Source: Paratinospora sagittata
Taxonomy: Eukaryota; Streptophyta; Magnoliopsida; Ranunculales; Menispermaceae
Reading direction: 5' to 3'
NCBI GenBank assembly: GCA_035771175.1
Contig: CM069612.1
Location: forward strand, 24,224,987-24,288,986
DNA: 64,000 nt
The translations under genes were made by a program, and so were the position numbers. The notes beneath the pieces were generated by a model. That model made no database searches. It saw only the letters and a list, made by a program, of their open reading frames with translations, and had not been told where the DNA came from. Below, one piece after another: positions 26,901-41,900 of the stretch. Position 1 is the stretch's first letter, and every line of letters begins with the position of its first letter.

Positions 26901-29900
26901 AACCCCGCATCTTATCAACATTCTCCCATAAGAAATCCCTCATGAGTCTTTCAATTCTATCCGCCGCCATTATAGGCACCTTGAAGACTGAAAGATAATA
27001 TCTAGAAGGGCATCCAACACAGATTTAATGAGAGTAAGCCTCCCTCCTTTGGATAAAAAAACTTATCTTCTAGACGTCAATCCTCCTTGAAACCTTGGAG
27101 ATCACTGGCTCCCAAAAGTCAATTTTAGATGGATTGCCCCCTAAAGGCATGCCCAGGTATTTCATAGGCCAACACCCCGAGGAGCAACCAACTATGTTTG
27201 CCATATCGTCCAACCATTCCTGTTGGACCGATACCCATGCCAATTGACTCTTCGCCATGTTAATAACCATACCAGACATCCAACAAAAGCATTTTACTAC
27301 CTTGGATGCATTAACGATGCACTCCTCATTCCCTCCTAAAAGATCAGTGTGTCATCAGCGAACTGCAAATGAGTGACTTCCAGTTTTTCTCGCCCAACCA
27401 CAAAACCCTCGAGCAACTCAGCATCCTTTGCTTTGTCTAACATTCTACCCAACACATCTGCTACTAGAGTGAATAGAAACGGGGACAACGGATCGCCCTG
27501 CCTTAAACCCCTCTCACCCAAAATCTTCCCCCTAGGCCTTCCATTAATTAAATCGAATAAGAGACCGAACTCAAACAACCTTGAATCCATTTCCTCCACT
27601 TCTCCCCGAACCCTTTCTTTATTAGAACATAATCAAGAAATTTCCAATTAACCATATCGTATGCTTTAGCAAAATCAAGCTTGAGCACCACCCCTTCAAG
27701 ACAACAAACTCTGTAATCTTCCACCAATTCATTGGCCACTAGCACCGCATCAATTATCTGACGTCCTTGAACAAAGGCCATCTGATTTTCAGAGATCGTG
27801 GTGTGTAAAACTCCCTTCAATCTGTTTGCTAGCGGCTTCGCGATTATCTTGTAAAGACAAGTGATAAGACTAATGGGTCGAAAGTTTGTGACTTTGCGAG
27901 ACACCGTCTTTTTGGGGATCAGACAAATATATGTTTCATTAGTACATCCATTGACTATCCCAGTTTGATGGAAGTCTGCGAGTACCTTCATGAGGTCCTC
28001 CTTGACAACGTCCCAGCAGCTTTGAAAACATGCCATAGTCATACCATCTGGCCTTGGAGCCTCTAATCCTTCACACTCAAACACAGCTTGCCTTATCTCG
28101 TCTTCAGCAAAAGGCAATTCGATCTCCACACTATCCGCCCCACTGATAGGGGACCAATCCAATCCATCCACTCCCCATGAACACTGCCCTCTACTAGAAA
28201 AAACATTTCTGAAATACTCAGTAATCTCTGTCACAATCGCGTCCTCATCTTCCACAATAGCTCCATCCTCACTTTCCAGTCTTGCTATGGAATTAATAGA
28301 CCTTCTTCCACTCATCAACCTATGAAAGAATGTAGAGTTAACGTCACCGTCCTTAAACCATCGAGCCCTGGACTTAATGATAGTTGCCTTATCCTCGACC
28401 TTACAAAGTTTCCATAAATCTACTTTAGCAAGCCTTCTTTCGCGAGCCAATTCTTCATTCCAATCCAGACCACCTTCCTTTCTGTCCAACCTTTGGATCA
28501 ACTCTTCAAGCTCCTTCCTCCGCATCATTTCCCTCCCCATGATTTCTTTTCCCCAATCATGAATCCTATACTTCACTGACTTGATAATTTGCATAAACTT
28601 ATAACCTTCCCAACCCTGGGAAGGCCCTTCGCTCCACCACTCCTCAACACGATTTTTGAACTCGACACGGGTAATGAGGCAACTATCGCACCTAAGGGGT
28701 GATGGTCCCCACTTAGGCCTCATAGTATCGATAATAACCGGCCAATGATCAGAGACAAATCTTCCCCCGACTTCCTGCCTATGGAATGGGAACATATCCA
28801 CCCATCCAGCTCCCAACAACAATCTGTCAAGTCTGCAGCAAACTGGAGATGCTCTGAAGTTGGACCACGTGAAAAGTCCATTGAGAAGAGGGGGATCATG
28901 GAGTTCTAACTCTCCAATCAGCTCATCAAAATCCCTCATACTCCTTGTGAGCCTGCCACTATTAACTTTCTCGAAAAGAGTACGCACCACATTAAAATCA
29001 CCTCCGACGCACCATCTAACCCCTAAAATGCCGCTAAGACCCGCCAATTCATCCCTGAACCGACAACGAGCTGCTTTATCATTCGGGCCATACACACCTG
29101 TCAGCCACCAAGCATCCCCGTTTCCGAATTCAATTTTTACTGATACTGAAAATTCCCCAAAAACTCTGTCAACAACCGTAATCCCTCTAGAGTCCCATGC
29201 CACAAGTAATCCTCCCGAAGACTCGACCGTTGGGAGCTAGGCCCAATCTTTAAACCTTGACTGCCAAAGAGCCCCAATCAAATCCCTATCAATCTTTAGC
29301 CTTTTAACTTCCTGTAAGATTACAAAATCAGCACTGCACTTCCCAATATACCTTTTAATCATTCGCCTTTTATCCTTGGAACCGCAACCACGAATGTTCC
29401 ATGTGAGAATCTTCATTAAAAACTAAAAGTGCCTAAACAAACCAATCCACACAGATCATCGTATCACTCCGTATTGGGAATGACAGGCGCATTGTTGTTC
29501 AAATCAACCAAGAACAACGTCATTTTCCTCAAGAAGTCCACAACCTCAACCTTCGTCAGCCTGTCATCAGTAGCCTGAGTGTGCTCATCTGCATGTTTGA
29601 GCCCTCCCCTTCTAGCAAACTCGAAGTCGTCCACCTCCCCGCATTGATAATGCACATCGGCACATACCGCTAGAACACTGGGACCATGATTGTGCGGAGT
29701 GGTAATTATGGGATGGTTAGTTTGGGCAGTGGTTTCAAGTACGGCAGAGAGATTGGCTAGGTTCAAAGATGAGGAGGAGAAATGAGAAGCACAATTAACA
29801 TCAAAATTAAATTCCTAGGTGCGTGCCTAATCCATGGACAGACATTCACCATTTTTCCTTTTTGTTCCACCATCCATCGCTTCGTCACCTTGCTCATCCT

Positions 29901-32900
29901 CAGTCTATCTGTCTTCGTCCGACGAGTTGCTTTCGTATTGTGACGAATCCACCGCTAACGAGTCCAGCATCATCTCGTCTTCAGATCCTGCATTACTGCA
30001 ACCTTTATTCAACACACTTGGACCCTTGCGGTGATGAACCTTTCCACCGACTTCGAGCTCCATATTTTCTTCCCCCGCTAATATTCGCTGAAAAGTGGTA
30101 TGTGCGGCTCCTTTTCTTCTCTTGTATACTTTGATAACAGAAACAAGTTCCGCAAGTGTCGCAGGAAGCGACGAACGATGCCCACATCTCTCTGCCTCAA
30201 CATGTTGCGAGTTGGTTGTGGGCCCCAATTTTGGATTAAACTGACCAGCCACACCCCATGCGGCCTGGCTCGCACGTACTTTCAGTTTCTGGGCCAGCTC
30301 ACCGCCCTTGTCTGAAACAGATTGAGTCCCCCCGAACCATCTTGCACGGCCCGTCATTTGTGGGCTCGATACTGTAATTTTTCAATGGACCGTCTTCGGT
30401 TTCCGCTAGACGCCCACAACAATTAAATTATGCACACTCCTTCGATTCCAAGCCTAGCCTAGAATCGTCATTATGGAAGCTCCTGCCAGCTGGAAGCAGG
30501 GTAGTGCTACCTGTTTTGTGCTCAGTACACTTCTGCTCTAAACGTACGTATGCAATCTGCACGTCTCCACCACCCGTCGCAGCATCTTCTAACCAACTTC
30601 TGGCAAGAGCTGCGATACCTATCTTCTCTTCTGACGTCGGCACTGCACCTCCACCTTTCGGAGCTTGTCTCGCCAGAACTTGATCAACCATTATTGTCGG
30701 CGACGAATATTGCGCATTGTTCATGGGCGTAGCATCTCGATCCCCGTCTGACCAGTGCTAGCAGAATTCATACGGCGATGCAACTGATCCTAGCTCGAAC
30801 AGTCTAATGGTGATGTTTGTCCGACCTTCCGTGAACGCCACAGTTTCCGGCAAAAAACCAGAAGCCCACCCCACCACACTCATACGAGCCATATCATACG
30901 CCATTCCAGCTGACGTCGTTGGATCCAGTTCGAGTAAACCACCGCATAGTTGGCCAATTTTGTGTAAAACCCCAGATGACCACGCCTCAACCGAAATCCC
31001 TTCCACGCCGATCCAGCCATTGCGGCAACAGAAGCAGCGATTCTCCCACTGCGTATTCGAGCTCCACTGTTGAATATTGTAATGGTGCTTGCTCCCCGAC
31101 ATCTTCCCTTTGAATAATATTGCCTTTTCCTCCTTCGACACACACCTAAGGAGGGCTCGATCGGCGCAAATAGGTGCGAGTAAAATTATCCTTCCAAATC
31201 GGCCCGAGAGTTCATCTTCCACATCAACCCACCTGGCTGCGTCAGTATATCGATACACCACCAGGTAAAGGATTTCATTGATGTTCCTTTCACACCTCTA
31301 GTCGGCTATATCATGGGCAATAGCCTTGTTCTTACCCCGAGCCGCGTCAATCCCCGAAGATGAGCAAGCGACTCCAATCTTCCTCGCCTTGTCTGCCTCA
31401 ATCTTCCCAGTCGTGATGTTCTTGACATTACTAGCTAACCCTGAGCATGACTGTAAAGCTTCGACCAAACCCACCCATTATTTGTTCGCTCACTCCTTCA
31501 CCTAGAGGTTTTGTCCCTCACTTCGTTGTTTTTATTTTTTTATCAATTAGTCAAAATATAAGTCCATAACGACTCAAATACAAGGAGAAAAACTCACATA
31601 AGATGACAAAAGGTACAAAGAAAATTCTTAAAAAAAAGCAACCATTATGTCAGTAACTTACCTGTGTCACCTGCTTGCAGCTGCATTGATTGGATGCAAG
31701 GTGTGACACCCTCTAAAACATACATTCTACTGTTATTATTGGGCCAGAAGCGAAATTGAAATGTCCACTCCTTGCCTTTTGCATCCTGGACTTTAAGGGG
31801 TAATCCTTCTGATTGAGAAATTGCAGGGAAATAAGCCTGACAAATGATAAATGAATATTAATACCATATAAAATCCATCTGTACTTAGATATCTATAGGG
31901 GTAGGATATGAAAGCTGAAGGCTGCAACATAAAGCTCAAGTTCAACTAGAGCAAAACAAAGTTGGAACAATAAACATAATATTGAAGGCTTATTACAGAT
32001 ATCAACATTTATACATACATGAAACTACACTAGCCAACATTAATGAGAAAGGAAACAAAGAAGACAGAAAAGAAATGCAATATATTGTGATCAATAATCA
32101 TTGGAGTGCTACACTAAAATAAGGGTGCACCCAATATACGAGGTTCCCACTATTGTGCAATTTGGGGAAGAGACGATGTACACAACCGTACCTCCATACT
32201 ATAGTCCTACACTGCCTAATATAAGTCGTGCCCTATATCCAAATAATTGAGAAATACTTCAAGAAGAAGAAAAAAAAAAAGAATACACACCTCTGCACAC
32301 TTTTTTGGCAGCACTAGACGCCCTATTCTCCCAGCATCACTGGCACTCAACATCTTCTCGAACAAAGGAGTTATAACTGAATTTGAACTTAGAAATCATT
32401 AAGGATCACATGGCGCAGACTTAGAAAAAGGATATTGGCCAAGATCATAAACATATAAAAACCACACAAAATAAAGGCTCCATGATTTGTCATAAAAAAT
32501 AAACTTTAGAACTGTAATATTACAATACAGGCTTCAACACTAACCTTACAAAATAATCATGGAATAATTATTAAAACCACTATTATCTCTTTCACAAATT
32601 CCAAGATACCAAAAGAACTAAATAGAAAAATTATGGATACTCTCCTGAGATCTGTTGCAGCTCTTGATCAGTTATTCTTGGCCAGTATCGCGGAAGTAAC
32701 TGAGCTTTTCCCCGAGTATCCCCTCGTTGTTTTCCATTGCGTACTTGAGTTTCACCAGAAGAGTCCACTCCATTTTGTGAATGACCATTAAATTGCTTCA
32801 CCAACGGAGGAGGAGGTGTTTGTCTTTGTGATTGAGTTTCAGAAACTCTGGTTGGACCATTTGTGTCAATAGATGATGTGTAAGTTACAGCAGAACCAAT

Positions 32901-35900
32901 ATGTGGGGTGGATGAGTCGTCTTTTGAAGTCGATGGCTGTCGTGAAATATTTACACCAGAATCTGGATGCACATCGTAAGCCAATCCTGCAACAGAAGTG
33001 TCCCAACCTATCAGAAATCACTTTTCTACTGAAAGGAAGTATGAACCTTGCAAACCATCAAGAGCACCTTCTTCCTTGTTAAAGGTATTTGATGCAGCCA
33101 CCATATCACCAGAATTGCCATTGGCAGCTCTACTACTAAGTGCAGTGAGCTCAAGACCGCTAGACATTACTCTTTCGGATGGAACTCCGTGTTTCCCTTT
33201 TTCTTTGGAAGACGTAGATAGGCGCTCAACATCATTGGACAACCTCCGGTGCAATTCAGACTTAATAGATGCTGAAATTTGCATATTGGGTGGATGCCAC
33301 CACTGTCCAGCAATTGCATTTGGCCCGTTAACCACATTCCAGTCTACAACAGGAAAGTCTTTAAGTCTTTCTGATAGAGTTCTAGGCATAAATGAAGAGG
33401 GTGATGGCCATATCTGGTTTGAAGACTGAAAAGCAAACAGAAAAGAAGATGAGCACGTAAAAAGTAAAGGATTCAATCATGCAGACAAAACAAAGAAACT
33501 AATTGATAGCAAAGACTTCAAATTAGAACAGGTGCAAGAAAAGTGTGGCCTAGAGACTTCATGGGGCGTTAATAATTGATCAAATGAAAAAAGAAAGGCG
33601 TAAAAGTTTTGTTGAAAGAAAAAAGTGTAAAAAAAACCTAAGATATCTACCTTCCTCCTGATAATTTGAGAGACTCTTATCACAATCCCAAAATAAACAA
33701 AAGGGAGAAGGTTTCAGATGCATGGCATGCATAATGAAACTTTTTTACAAGAAAGAACTATTTTTTTCCGACACCTAATGAAATAGAATCAACCTGAATT
33801 TCTTGAAATAAATGCTTAAATTTATTAGCCTATCATCAAGGTCCTTTAACTAGCATTCATGCGTTTACCAATAAATAAAAAAACTATACTATTAACCTAA
33901 TTGAAGACAAAGAAATTTAAGTTCAATGGCTAATCAAACCACAGAAGGATGCACGCTAAACTAATATGTTAATTTTATTTTATTTCATTTCAGGAAATTT
34001 GGGCCTCTTAGAGCACCCCCAACTACTCCGGATCATCACACCCCGAAAACTCCTGTTTGGGACAGAATCCAAACTTAGGGATCTCGCTTACAAAGGTGGG
34101 TTTTTAGCCATCACATCAACCCTCCTAAGAATTACTTATTGACGATGCTCCCTGTTTTAATAAAAGAGAACAAATCTAATAAGTTGAGATCAAGAAAAAG
34201 AGATGTCTCAACAATTTCCTGAAACAATTTGTATTTTATGAATTCTATTAGTGGTTGAGATCTAAAAATCCAAAATTTCCTTCACAAACAAGACCAATAT
34301 CCTTGCACTTTAATGCTCTAGTAAGCAAAGACTGAAAATTTGAAAAAACAAAAATCAAATTAATTCAAGAAAAAAAAATCAATGAGCCTAAAGCAATTCA
34401 ATTTTCTTCAATGTTTGCCCAACAAATCAAATGGAAATGTTTAAAATAAAAAATGCGACCGTTCAAATTACTTCGAACAGATTTGAAAAAAAAAAAAATC
34501 AAATTAATTCACAAAAAAAAAATCAAAACAAGTAAAATTTGATAACAAAAATATTAAGTTTAACTTTAAGAATTAATGTAACATGCCATTAACAATATTT
34601 TAACATAAAAAAAATCGAACATAATACTTTACAATTTTTGTTCATTTAAAATTGTTTAAACAATAATGAAATCACTTTTAAAAATATTTTTCCAATTGGG
34701 ACACATGAGTAAATGTACAAAGAATTTCAATTGGCTTAAGATTTTTCAAATTCTTTATGTAGTTACTATTTCTTAAATACTTAATAAAGTTTTCAGTACA
34801 AGTAATAATGATGATATTACAATTTAAAATAATTTTAATGCAAGAAAGAATGATTAAAAACTTCATACAATTTAATATTATTTGAAAACCTTCAAATACT
34901 TAAAATTGATTACACAACCATTGACTAAAATTAGTAATTAAATTATTACCAGAAATTATCATTATAGTTGTAAAACATTATTTACACTACCCAAAAGGTC
35001 AAATTATTTAGCGTAGCTTGCTTTTGGGTGCATATAAACCCAAATACAAACAAATTAGCCAACAAACTTAATAGACCTTTCAAAGTTATAAATCCAAATA
35101 GTTAAAATTTAAAATAGTAGCTCATCTTTCCAAAAGGTAGCAAATAAAATCTTAGCACATTAGTTTAGATGCAATAAAGTAAGCATATTCAAGAAAGTAA
35201 GAGGAGTAGCTTCAATTAGAGATAGAATGAGAGAGAATCAACCAAAAGAGTTTGAATACATAGAATGAAGACAATTAGATGTGCCTGTGTTACGCCTCAG
35301 GCGCACCTTGAAGCGAAGCGCACCTATTACGCCTCATTACTTGACAGGCAGAGCGTTTTAACTCAGGCGTGCACCTCACTTTCCTACTCCTCATTTTTTT
35401 TTTAAATATTTAATCAGGAAATAAATATTATATTATGTACTTTTTTCTCTCTTCTTTGAATAAATATACATGATAAATAATATAGAACATAAAACATTAA
35501 AAGAAACTTGTGTTTCGATTTTATAACAAATTTAAGATGTTGTTACAAAGTTGTTATAATTGCTAGTTGTTCTTCTTTGCTTTTGTGTTTCTTTCTTCAA
35601 TTCAATTTTAAATACCAAAAGAAATAAACATAATATTAAGAACAACTATAAAATAGAAACATTAGTGTTATTATGAACATTATGATGTATGATTGAAAAA
35701 TTATAAAACTTTTATTGTTTTTTATCTATTTTGAATTATTTTATCAAAATGTAATATATAATTAAGTTTTTTAAGAATTTTGCGCCTCGCTTTAGTCTTT
35801 ACTCAAGCGTGCGCCTCGCCCTGTGCCTTGCGCCTCAGGCTAAAGTGCCCCTCATCGCCTTGAGTGCGCCTTGCGTTTTTAATTACCTTGAGATGAGCTA

Positions 35901-38900
35901 GTTAGAAAGAGTAAACTATTTCTTGAGAGGGTTCCCTTTTTTTTCTTTTTTTCTTTTTTTCTTTTTTTCTTTTTTCTTTTTTTTTTTTTAGAGAGAAGAA
36001 GGAAGAGTGAACTGTTAATAATTCACGACAATGATAGAGGCAAAGGAAGGCCTATTTTTATAGAAAAAAAGAAACTAGAGATTCATAAATATAAAAATAA
36101 AAATAAATATACATGACACCCCAACATGCCCAAAGTAGGACAAGACATGCTCCTAAGGCTCCTGACAAACAACTCAACAAGGGCCTCCAATCTTGCAGCC
36201 ACTCAATAATCATATACCCTTTTGACAGTTTACAAGCTCTAACCCAAAGGGAAGCTAAACAATGCAAGATCTCCCACGCCCCGATCACATCCCAATCAAT
36301 ACCTTCAAATATCCTAGAATTTCTTCCCTTCCACACAGTCCACACTATAACAAAAACACAAACACTGTCTAGTAGTCACTTAACTTTGCCGGAAGAAAGA
36401 TACAACTAAATGGAATATAACCGTCGGCTAAGCCCTTGATAGAGCAAAGTAGAGGAAGTGAATTCATCATACATGTAGCTGATCTCATGTAGTTGAGAAA
36501 AACTTTGTTCAGCTGAACTGAGTTGAGTTGAACTTTTACAGAACATCTGGTTTTTTCTTAACAAAAGAGAAGCAAAAAAGAAAAAGAAAAAAAAAGTTCG
36601 GCTTGCTTACTGCTACATCCTTACGACCTTTCTTATTCACATAGACAAGTTTCAAGGTAGGATCAACTGATAAAACCATTAGAGATTTTATGTATAATGG
36701 AGCTCAAAACCAAAATGATTAAAAGACCTCCAAAATGAGAAAAAAAGAATCATAGATATGGCTAAGCCTCGTCTATAAAAGTGATCAGATAAAAAAAGGG
36801 GCAAAAAATGTAAAGGATATGATGTTCATACTCACCATAATTAAGTGTTTGCTCGCACATGGCATGCATTCTACTCCGCCAACATCTAGCAGTACAAATT
36901 CATGGACTGAAACAATGCATCCACAGTGTAACGGCTGCAAACGAAGATTTTAGATTAGAATCTTCTTATTGTTCCCTTAGAGCTTAAGCATTTATGAAAT
37001 TCAAACACAAAATGTGCAAAATTTGATTAAACTTTTAATTTCTTAAATTTAGCAAAAAGAATAATGCATTTACTCAAAAATCCCAACAAAGGTTATTTTT
37101 CCGCTCACCTTTCTACAAGACTCACAATCTCTCCAACCTGCAGAATTTGCGTGAAATGTCTTACAGAATCGCCCATCCTCAAATGCAGAACTAGAGTCAA
37201 GAAAGCCAATATGACAATTTAAAGACACAAATAAAGGAAGACAATCTTTTTTAGACAAACAAACCAATATGACAAACCAAGTACAATCATGGCAATAAGT
37301 TGAAAGAACACAACTGGATATAGTAGTTCCAAACAGACTTTATTCCACACATTAATTCAATTTAGCCAATAAGTTTAAAGGTTACAACTTAAAACGCAAT
37401 GAAGTAGCCCCATATAGACTTTTGATTTCAAGATAATTTAGGCCTTTCCAATGCCAATAGTAAATTGTCATAATTGTCATATACTTTAAGTTTGCATTGT
37501 TTACCACTATTTTAGCTTCTTTTTTTGCATCCCCATAATGTTTAAGACTTCCTAATCCCTAACCTATTGCCAAGTTTTATGATTTATCCGCTTAAGTTTT
37601 ATGGCAATTTGAACTTCCTCATTTTACCATGAAGTTTCTTTCTTAATGATATTAAACCCCTCGGATTCTCCTAAAATCTCTTTTGCTATGTTTTTAATAA
37701 ATTTAGTTACTTTATGTTATATTAGGTTGGGGTCATATGTACACACCGCCTATGTTGAGTATATTTGCATATCTTTAAACACAACCGGTTCCAAGCTTGT
37801 GTTAGTTGGTTGACAACAAACGTAAAACTTTGCAGATGAACTATTACATGAATCTACTAAATCTGACAACATGAAGTAGTCCTATTAAATGAAAATATTT
37901 TATCTCTAAATAAAATTATATAACTTAATTCCAAATGAAACTAATAATTTCATCTTATTACTTTATTATTTTATGGCATTACTCTTTTATTGTTCTCCTC
38001 TTACTTAGCAACTTAACTCCAATGAGTTACTATAGAACTATACCAAAAGATATGAGGATGATTTTTCTACTTGACCACAATTATTGGAAACCATAAGTAA
38101 TAAGTACACCCTCAACAAAGGTACTTGATGATGAACAATCGATTTCCTTTAGATTTACATGTTGGCATTGTTAAGGTGCCAACCAATTATTCACAAACAC
38201 CTAAATCAAAATACAATCTTCTAAATGTAGTTTTAGTTTAAATTTTGAAGATTGTGTATCTTGAACAAATTTGAAGTTGAGTTATTTACTTTTGCTAAAT
38301 GCTAAGTCTAACTATTATAGAAACTTTTCAATTGCTTTATAACTAGTTTATTTATCCTATATACTAATTGATTTAATTAAACAATATGACTTCTAATTGT
38401 ACTTTTCAATTGTTTAAACTAGTTTATCCTATACATCAATTGATTTAGTTAAACATTGACTTATAACTGTAAGTTTGTAACAAGCCATTTTTGTTTTATG
38501 CCTTTTCTGAAAATATGCTTTATATTTTCAATGAAAGACGAATGTTCACATTAATATCTTTGAGGTTTCCATAAAAGTCCTTATAGGTTTCTTCAATGAC
38601 ACTCGCATGATCTCTACCAAAGAGCCTCTTGCCAATCCTCATGAGCTTCTTTCTAAAGCTCGCACGTTTCACTTATGAGCCTCTTGCGCATTTTCACAAC
38701 TTCTTAATGAAGCTTACACATTTTAGTTTAGAGCTTTTGCTCATTTCACTTCCTTCTTTATGAAGCTCGCGTGTTTTACTTTAGAGTCTTTTGCCCATTC
38801 TTGCATGCTTCTATATGAAACTCATGGAATGTACTTAAAAGAGTCATCCACTCATTCTCATATTCTTCTTTACAAAGCTCACATCATTATAATCAAAAAC

Positions 38901-41900
38901 TGTGAATCGCAATCAAATCACTTTGGGGCTTGGTGAATCAAATCGATGGGAGGAGCAGCTCCTTCCCTCTCTCAAGTCCAACATCAGTGAGACTAAAAAG
39001 GGAGGGAGAAGCGCCCCCAATAAACATCCCCTTCCCCTCAAGTCTCAAGTCACATTCCCATTCATGCAATGTCGGGTCTCTTCTCATGAGAAGAGAACCC
39101 GCCCTCCTTAATTTTATTTTATTTTTCAAATCGAGTCTCACTATTTGAGGCTTGATTAACCTGATAGATTGATCAAAAATCAGCTTAAACTAAAAAAAAA
39201 TTATCAAGTCGGTGGGGTTTGGTGGGTCAACTAGCTTCGTGCACACCCCTTACTTACCCAACTAGTTAAACTACGGAAACAACAAATTTTATTCTACCAT
39301 GGGAAGAAGCCTATTCAAATTCAAATGCAAGAACATAGCATTGTGTGAAATTCTAATTGGACAAAATGATTGCAGCAGGGCATAGACATGGTAGTTATTA
39401 AGGGTGGAGGACGGTTAAGCCATTTAGTTAGAAGATCAGAGGATAATGGAATTATAATAAAATACAACGTTTCATTTCATTTCATAGAAGATGTAGATGA
39501 CAAAAGCTCCCCTCTCTTTTATTTAGTATACCCTGTCCATTCCCTTACATTAACTAGAAAGCTAGCCCATCAATTACTTCAACCCCAGAGATAACCAAAC
39601 TAATTAATGATGTGTTGGTAATTTACATATCATTTATTTCATATTTTTAGATTAGTTGAGCTTAATATCATATTTTAATTTGAGAATTTTGGCTAACATG
39701 AGCTTATTTTGGTTATTTATTGATTTTGTAAGGAATTGGAAGGATTAATAGCAAAATTGCTAAATAAAGACCAATGAAAGTAAGGGTGTTCATCAACCCG
39801 ACTGTACCGAACCTTTTGGGTTGGTTTGGGTTGAGTTAGATAAGTTGTTTGGGTTTGGTTCTAAAATACGCAACCCGATCAATTTGGGTTGGGGAACGGG
39901 TTCACCCCATGGGAACGCAAGTAATCCAACCCAAACCGACGTCTATCAAAAAAGCGAAAAACCCTATCTCCGTCTCCCGGTCTCCCCCATTGGCCCTTTG
40001 CAAATTGAGATTTGCGACTTTGCATTACATGTTTCTCTCTCTTATCCAAAAACAAAGCCCCAACGCAGACCCTAACCTAATTGCTCCATAGCCTCCATTT
40101 GACTCTCCATATCATTCGACTCTCCATAGCCTCCATTCGTCTCTCCATATTTCTCAAACTCGAGTTCTCGACCTGAACTCTGAAGAAGGTTTCAAGCAAT
40201 CAAGAGTCGCACTTCCTCTTCTCCAATCATCATATCGAAATCACCAAGTACTCTCGAGTCGCACTTCCTCTTCTCCAATCATCATATCAAAATCACCAAG
40301 TACTCTCTCTCTCTCTCTCTCGTTTTTGTTTCTCAATCTTTCTTCTACTTTCCTTCTTCTTCTCCTACCCTTGTTTTATTAAAATTTAACACTATTTGTT
40401 ATGTAATCATTTGATGATGATGTTGTAATGGTTCCAGAATATATAGGGCATTTTTTATTCTCGATCTAAAGAAGGGTTTCCCTTGTTTATTAGAAATCAA
40501 AATTCTAGAATATTTGCTCCACCTTCTTTCTTTTGATTGAGATTTGAATCATTTGATGATGTTGTAATGGCTCCTTGTGCAAAATTATTGTTGTCTTTGT
40601 TGTGAATTTTTCTTTTTCTTATGTTTCTCTAATTGATTTTTTTTTTTTTTTTTGGTTGATTTCTTATATTGGAATTGGTAGTTTATGTTGTTGTGTATCT
40701 TGAATTATTTTAAATGGGGTTTTGAGCATAATTCTGCTTGTGATCTACAAATCTTTCCTTTTCATCTCTATTTTTTTAACCTTTTTTTTTTATCCCACAA
40801 ATTTGTTCTCTTATTTTTTTGTTCTACTAATTATTCTTCTTCTAATTTCTTTTTTCATTTTTTCATATTATAGGTGAAGATTTGAATCATTTGATGATGT
40901 TGTAATGGTTCCTAAGCCCAACCCGATCTACAAACCCCACCCAAATCAAACCAAGTCGGTTTGGGTTGGGTTGGGTTGGGTTGGATTGGGGGGTTGGGTT
41001 TCAAATTCGCCAACCCGAATAGTTTGGGTTGGGGTAGGTTTTGGCCTCAAACCGACCCAATCCATATACACCCCTAAATGAAAGATTCAATTGGGCTTGG
41101 ACTTAAGTCATGCACTAATATCTCTCAAGAGGTGTGCTTTCGGAACCAAAAAAAAAGTCTCCAAATTAGGGCTTCACTAGTTTTCTTGGCACAATTAAAG
41201 GAGGACCATTGCATTAAAAGAAAAGGAAATCCAACAGCATAAAGAGAAGCTATAAAAGGAAAGAGATGGAACCTAGAGAGAAGGCCCCCATTCTCACAAC
41301 TATCCTTATTGTTTTTCTCTCATCTTGGCTAAGTTTTGAAGATCATCTTGGAGAGAAATCAAGAGGGCCACATTTTGATGGCATTAGAAAGGAGATTGAA
41401 GTAAAATTTAGGCATTGGAAAAGAGAGCAAGGAGAAGTAACAACTTTGGGCTAAATATTGAGACCTTTTTCTCTTCTTCTTGTTCTAATTTGTGAATTCT
41501 TCAATTGGAATGTTGAACATGTTTAATGCATAGATGAAATTTACTTTCATCTTTTGATTTTGATTTTAATTTTGTTTAATTCAAATGGTGAATTTATTGA
41601 TTTCATTAATGTCTTTCATTTCAATTTCAAATATGAGCTAAATTGTTTAATTAGGGCATAACATAACTTGTTTAATTTTTGCATGAATTCGTAATTGAAT
41701 TGATTAATTGAGTGTTTTTTGTCTCTTTAATTGAGTTTGCATTTTAGTTTTTAATGCTGGAGAATGTTTTATCAACATTCATTTGATTTTGAATTGGAAT
41801 ACTAAGAACCAAGAGGTGGCGCACGCTATATGTTCGATGAAATGCAAACCATAGACGCATATAGGACAGAGATATACTTGCATGAACTATGTGGTCTATT

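Larger units (their letters stand above)
22110..32387 (-). other. VAL3: VAL exons 6-8: B3 DNA-binding domain split by a 9.5 kb intron
   Basis: The B3 domain is coded by exon 6 (32387-32291: [20 protein letters not shown]), exon 7 (31836-31662: [20 protein letters not shown], then [15 protein letters not shown]) and exon 8 (22192-22110: [19 protein letters not shown]). The residues that contact RY DNA in the family (RLVLPK, the [15 protein letters not shown] block) are intact. Intron 7, between the last two exons, is 9.5 kb and carries a full-length LINE and a hAT MITE. Confidence 0.97.

Noticed and set aside
27373..29240. Plus-strand frames overlapping the LINE ORF2
   Set aside because: They are antisense shadows of the EN/RT coding frame and have no motifs of their own.
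41266..41454. 62-codon frame with a hydrophobic start, like a small secreted protein
   Set aside because: It sits inside the LTR-like relic in VAL intron 1, with no splice or promoter support.
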